Assembly: GCA_025345505.1 (NCBI GenBank)
Contig: JANVCC010010406.1
Span: forward strand, 11,226,497-11,290,496
DNA from: Todiramphus chloris collaris
Taxonomy: Eukaryota > Chordata > Aves > Coraciiformes > Alcedinidae
Length of the DNA: 64,000 nt
Direction of reading: 5' to 3'
Shown here: positions 58,926-64,000 of the stretch, in pieces
How the letters are laid out: each line of letters opens with the position of its first letter
Position numbering within the stretch: the stretch's first letter is position 1
Translations under genes and position numbers: made by a program
The notes under the pieces: generated by a model
The model's input: only the letters and a program-made list of their open reading frames with translations
Databases searched by the model: none
Told to the model about the DNA's origin: nothing

Positions 58926-61756
58926 TCACAGTATACAGACTGCTCCAAAATAGAGGCCAATAGAATTCATGCTAAGTCACCTTCCAGTTGCAGGCACAAA
59001 CATGAAACATGCTTGTAAAGGGGAAAAAAAAAAAGAAAAGAAAAGAAAATATATTAAATAATGTGTCAAACTTTTACCCACTTCCAAGACTTATTACAGA
59101 CTCTAGATTATTTGTTAGTTTTCAAGCTGGAATTGGGTAACTTGCAAAAATCTATCTCTCCTTTCTCCTCTTAAGAAGAGACCACTTCCCCCATTCTCAA
59201 CCACCTTCTCAACTGCTTGTTGCACCAGTGGGTTACAGCTTGTGTTAATTAGATTGCAAGCAGCTTTGGACTGCAACTATGATCTTACCCTGTGCTATGT
59301 CCTGGGGCCCAAGCGTGAGTGGGGCTGCCGAGGGCTTCTATAACGCAAACAAATATAATTATTTTTCTTTGTTCATAGGTGTCTTTTCTCTCTAGCTCTT
59401 ACATAAACACTGTTTTGTGGAGCTGAAACTGTAACTTGGCTGTCAGTGTGGTGAGCCAAGGGCTGACTGAGCATCCCATGAGATGAACAAATCTCTACCT
59501 TATGTGGAGGAAGAGAAAACAGCAGGGTTAACTGGTTCAGAGGTACTCATAGTAATAAAAAGGATCAGTATGAGTTGCAGACTCAACTAAAGATGATCAG
59601 GAAATTTTGGAACTGTTTATTGACAGAAAATTGGTGTGCAGCTGAATGAGTTATTTGTTTAAGTATCAGCTTTCTGTGAAGAGTTTCAGTTTTTCAACAA
59701 GCTTTTTCCATACTATTCCCCATAATTGAAATGAAAATTGAAATATTATTTCCACACTGAAATGCTGCCACAGAATTTCTTGGGAGCTGTAGCTGGAAGC
59801 CTTATGCACTGGCTCTCCTCTCTCAGACAGTATCTCTGGTTGTGCTTAATTTGCCAAAACATGCAGCTGTCCAGCTAACCTAACCTACTGCCCCCTTTAC
59901 CCCACTGAGCAGGACATGGTGGGCCATCTCCCTGGGAAGGGTGGGAGAAGTGAACTTGGACACTTCACGCTCTGCCATGAGCTGTGGCAACAGGGTTTCC
60001 CGGTATAAAGAAATACCTGCTGATATTTTATTTTTCAGTTCAGAGTTTTCAGGGCAGGGTGAGAGAAGGTTAGGAACATAATGTCACCCTCTGATCCAGT
60101 GCTGACGTCTGCCTGTGGACAAAGCACAGGGGCAGGCAGTGATGTGAGCACTCAACCTCTAGGGGACCAGAACAACTACCCTCTGGCAGCCAGCTCATAA
60201 ATAAGAGTCTAAAATATCTCAACCAAGAAGGAGCAAATAGCACATAGATCTCAAACATAATACTAAATGGCATACTTATATTGATTTTCACCTACTAACA
60301 AATTGTTCTTTTCAATTCATATATCTTGTAATACAGCTTGCATTTTACCTTCTACCTTGTCTGTATTTTTCTGATCTGTGAGTTGATTCCTCTGAAGATT
60401 ATGGGCAGATACTTGTTAATCTTGGTCAGGAGTCTAGGTAGTACCTCACTCCACAATCAGTCCAGTATTTGCATAGAGCTTTTCACATAGCAACACCATT
60501 TAAAAGGTGACATACAACTCCGGTGTCAGAGTCTGGCCTTCTGTCAAGAGAAGCGAGAACAGGTTTCCTTGGCCATTATGGTCATTATAATGAGATACAC
60601 TGATAAGTTTTTTGGTTACGTTGCTTAGTTATAAGCAGCTAATGAAATAATTAAAAAAACAGGTTGTGAGCATTTTGCTTGCTTGCTTGATGCACTAAAT
60701 GTTTTCTACACTTTCGAGTGTTTGGGTTGTCAGTGGATATTTGTGAAAAGTGCACTAAATCTGGAAAGTCACAACCTTCAATATAAATCCTCAGTAGTCC
60801 AGAGGCTAGTGAGAGAAATGTACATCCTTGGCCTGTGATTAACAAGATTTCCTGAATCCACAAGCATTCAACAAAACTTTTTGGCATCTCCGTGTAGTGT
60901 ACTGGAGCAAACCTTCACTGAGGTGATACAGGCTTGGATTTGGACCCTTGCAGTGGGACAGAGAGGGCTAATTTTTCTCTCAGTGATGTAAAGGCTAGCC
61001 AGGATAATTATGGAGATCCATGGAAGTGCAGAGGACCACAGGGGGAAGGAATGGGGAGCGAACGAGGTGAAAAGCTGGTGTAATTTCACTTCAGCTGGTG
61101 GTTCACACCCCATGGCCCACATCAGAGTCTGTACTGTGCTGTCTGCTGGCACCATGAGCACTGTGGCCAGCTCAGAGGAGCAATGGTCATTGAATAGCAG
61201 TGCCAGCTCCACTGATACAGGGGAAGATTGAGGTTCCCTGTGTTGCTGGGTGGAATGGGATGTGTAGTACAAGAAAGATGGGAAAATTCTCATATCTCTT
61301 TCACTAACACTTGACTGTGCAACTTGCTCAGGAGGATACTACTCAGAAAAAGGGAGAGAAAGAAAAGGGAGTGGAGAGTATGGTCTTTCTGATACTTGGT
61401 TTCCCACTGGAAATTTAAACAGACATTAAGCAATGGGGGTTTGCTCCACTCAGTTGACTTAGAACAGCTGCTCACCAATTTCTGCAGCACAGAGAGGAAA
61501 AGCAGAACTTTGCCCTGGGTCTGAGAAGCTTTTCAGAAGCAATCCAAGTCAAACTTCCACTCAATGACTTCATTCAAAGCTGGTTTACATCATGAAGAGA
61601 AACTTAGTTTATTTATTTGTAATAACTTCAGGATTTTATGGACCCGCAAGAGGATGTAATTTAAGAAAACATCAGCAAGCTGTTTCAAATAGTAAGGTTT
61701 CAGAACAGGCTTGTGCCAAGAACTCATCAATGGGAAGAGTTCATTATTAAAAATTA
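58926..61756. other. Non-coding DNA; no gene seen
   Basis: An A-rich tract with AAAAG units lies at about 59,021-59,048. A 141-codon minus-strand frame (60,868-61,293) has no recognisable motif. No further CR1 or LTR sequence was recognised. Confidence 0.5.
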
Positions 61757-61796
61757 ATAAAAAAAGAAAGAAAAAAAAGAAAAAGAAAAAGAAGGG
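61757..61796. repeat. (AAAAAG)n-like purine tract
   Basis: A and AAAAAG units. A second A-rich tract of mixed AAC and AAG units lies at about 62,018-62,065. Confidence 0.8.
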
Positions 61797-64000
61797 AAAT
61801 ATCTTTCGTAGATGATTTTGAAGTAAAAAGTTCCCAAATTCGCATTTCATGAATATCTCTTTTTTATATGGCTGAAGTCATGTAAAGGAATGGACAGGCT
61901 TCCTCTGAAGGCACTGGAGCAGCTGATGAACAAAGTTGATAATTGTAAAGCACATTGCCTGAAAGAAATGTCTCAGCAACAATGTTTTAAAATATCCCAC
62001 CTCATGTAAATCAAGCAACAACAACAACAAAAAAAAATAGAAGGAAGAAGAAAGAAAAAAAAAGGTAATTTAACAACTTTTAACATGGAAAGCAGCAGAA
62101 TCTAGTCAAATAATGCTTAGGAGCAATAGAAATTTTCTGATGAGTGACCCAGGACAAATCACTTGGACTATCCATGCCAGGAGTATAAAACTAGCTTAAT
62201 AAAATTTCCTGATCTGCAGGAGAGTTAGGACACCCAATGGACCTCTGCAGATGTTCCATGACTCAGACATAACTGAAGGCTTCTTACTAGAATAAGGTCA
62301 CCTGTTTTATTTCTAATCCAGCTCTGAATTCACCAGGTCACACAGCATTAATTATGTCATCAGTTTGCCCCCTGGTATCACCCATTGCTGGAAAAACTCT
62401 GCAATGCCTTTTGTGGTCTTCAGGCAGAAGACACACAGCCTTACATGGAGGAAGCAGAAGGTGGCAAAGTGAAATGGGAGAGATGGGATTGATTGCTGAG
62501 CCATGAGGACCCTTGGCTAGGCAAGGGATGTGCAGGGGCAGCACCTGCCACCAAGAAGACACTCAGGAGGCTCCCACACATGCACACAAAAGAGAAGTGG
62601 TGAGAGCAGGCAGTGGTGGAGCAGGAAAGAAAAGTGGCTTGAAATAAGACAGAACCAGGCAGAGGGAAGCTGGAGGGCATGGGATTGAAGACTTTTGGTG
62701 GATTTGCTGTATCCACATGACCAGCAGCTTCTTGGGGTTTGGAGGTTAAGAACAGAGGCACTGAACTTGATCCCAGAAATTATAGTGGCCTGGGATGAAG
62801 AAGAATGCTTAGGTGCACAGAAGGTGTTGACAAAAGGATTTTGGCTTCCTTAGGCACCAGACAGTATGATACAAAGGAGAACTTGTAGGCAGAAAGCAGA
62901 TCCCTCTGACGAAAAGCTTCCTGCAGGGCCAGGGCTTGCACTGACTTTGAGGGAAACTGCTGACATGATCCTCAAATGAACAAAAAAGTAGGAACACAGA
63001 TCCAGGAAAAAAACTTAGAAGTAGGTAGTGAATTGGGGGAGCCAAAAATAAGGAGAGAAATTAAGGAAAATAGCAAAACACTTTGCTGATTTGTCTCCAA
63101 GCAAATGCCAGTAATTTGAGGAGCACACCAAAGCGGATTTCAGTCTTAAAACACCAGCAGGTTCATGACAACTTGGTTCACAGAGATGTAACAGGACAGG
63201 GCAGATGAGTGCAGAGGAGTTTGCATGGGTAAGGAAGATGAGAGACTGTGGGTATTGGAAAAAAGGAGCTGTGTTTTGTAGATTTATTTTAAATTTTAAC
63301 TCTATTTTATTTTACTTTTGTAGATTTATTGATACTATTTTGCACATTTATTTTAAGAATTCAAGTATTAGTCCTATGAGGTATTCATATAAAAATTTAA
63401 ATATGGATATGAAATTATTTTGAGATTCAGAGAGATGTATGAGGAAACACTGTTGACTCTATCTGTGTCTAGAAAAGATTAAAAGGATTAAAGGGGAAAT
63501 AATAACAGTGCTGGACTACAAACCATACTGATGGATGGTGAGGAGGAAGTCATGAAGTATATAGACCCAAAACCCTCCAGTACAGAAACATCTAAAGGAC
63601 AGGTCCTATTACTGGTTTGCTTATCTGTTGCAAAAATAAAAAATGGTCCATCATATTACCAGAATACACTGAAAATGGCAAGTTGCCTTCAGAAAATGCT
63701 TCAGTGGAAGGAACAGTTACAGGGGGAGAGACACTGTTTCTAGGAAGAAAGTAGTTGAGAATCTGAAGGTAGAGTAAAACTGACAATAGAATGAAAAGGA
63801 AAGTTGAGCAGATGGAAGGAAGTAAGAAATGCAGCAGAATAAAGATACTAAATTTCAAAGAAGTAGACGACTAAACTGATAGAGCTAGTGTATCAGGTTT
63901 CAGGGCAAAGCAGTCCAAGATGATGAAATCATCTTAAAAGCTGACTATGCTAATTCAAAGAAAATAGATAAGTAAGATGCATTTCACTCAGATGTGATGT
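61797..64000. other. Non-coding DNA to the window end; no gene seen
   Basis: AT-rich with purine-rich stretches. Short frames at 62,338-62,761 and 63,592-63,858 (minus) are unsupported. The last kilobase is AG-rich and could be decayed repeat, but no family could be named. Confidence 0.45.

Noticed and set aside
60868..61293. A 141-codon minus-strand open frame
   Set aside because: No recognisable motif, no splice or polyadenylation support, and the opposite strand is open as well over part of it.
1..64000. CRISPR array, operon or bacterial mobile element
   Set aside because: No regularly spaced repeats with unique spacers, no dense coding; vertebrate retroelements and CpG depletion identify eukaryotic nuclear DNA.

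Overview
The window reads as nuclear DNA of a bird (at least a sauropsid). There is no operon structure or dense coding. Most of it is AT-rich and CpG-poor with a low load of interspersed repeats. The recognisable repeats are a 5'-truncated CR1 LINE with the typical CR1 3' end, an older CR1/L2-type reverse transcriptase relic, and a nearly complete but dead ERV-L type endogenous retrovirus. Species cannot be read from the sequence.

Layout. Positions 1 to about 16,200 form a broad CpG-rich domain holding several CpG islands, TATA-like boxes, homopolymer tracts and blocks that look like conserved developmental enhancers, with clusters of TAATTA, SOX/TCF-like and octamer-like words. I find no exon of a known protein here. 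The best reading is flanking or regulatory DNA, possibly with non-coding transcripts, of a developmental regulator outside the window. From about 16,300 CpG becomes rare and the rest is gene-poor intergenic or intronic sequence.

Within 16,300-64,000 the supported items are: a CRE-like CpG patch (19,380-19,540); a candidate terminal coding exon with branch point, acceptor, stop and AATAAA (24,907-25,118, plus strand); a probable solo LTR (about 26,497-26,955, minus); a decayed LINE reverse transcriptase (about 32,400-32,830, plus); a second, weaker candidate terminal exon (41,133-41,456, minus); the ERV-L provirus (about 41,830-47,680, plus) with gag, protease, RT, RNase H and integrase remnants and no env; a CR1 copy (57,722-58,925, minus) containing an unusual palindromic expansion; and three long pyrimidine-rich microsatellites of different unit length, all with pyrimidines on the plus strand.

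No host gene is identified with confidence. The retroelements are all broken by stops and frameshifts, and several retroviral catalytic residues are replaced. I see no cluster suggesting a new multi-gene system. The most useful leads are the regulatory domain at the left, the two orphan exon candidates, and the hairpin expansion inside CR1.
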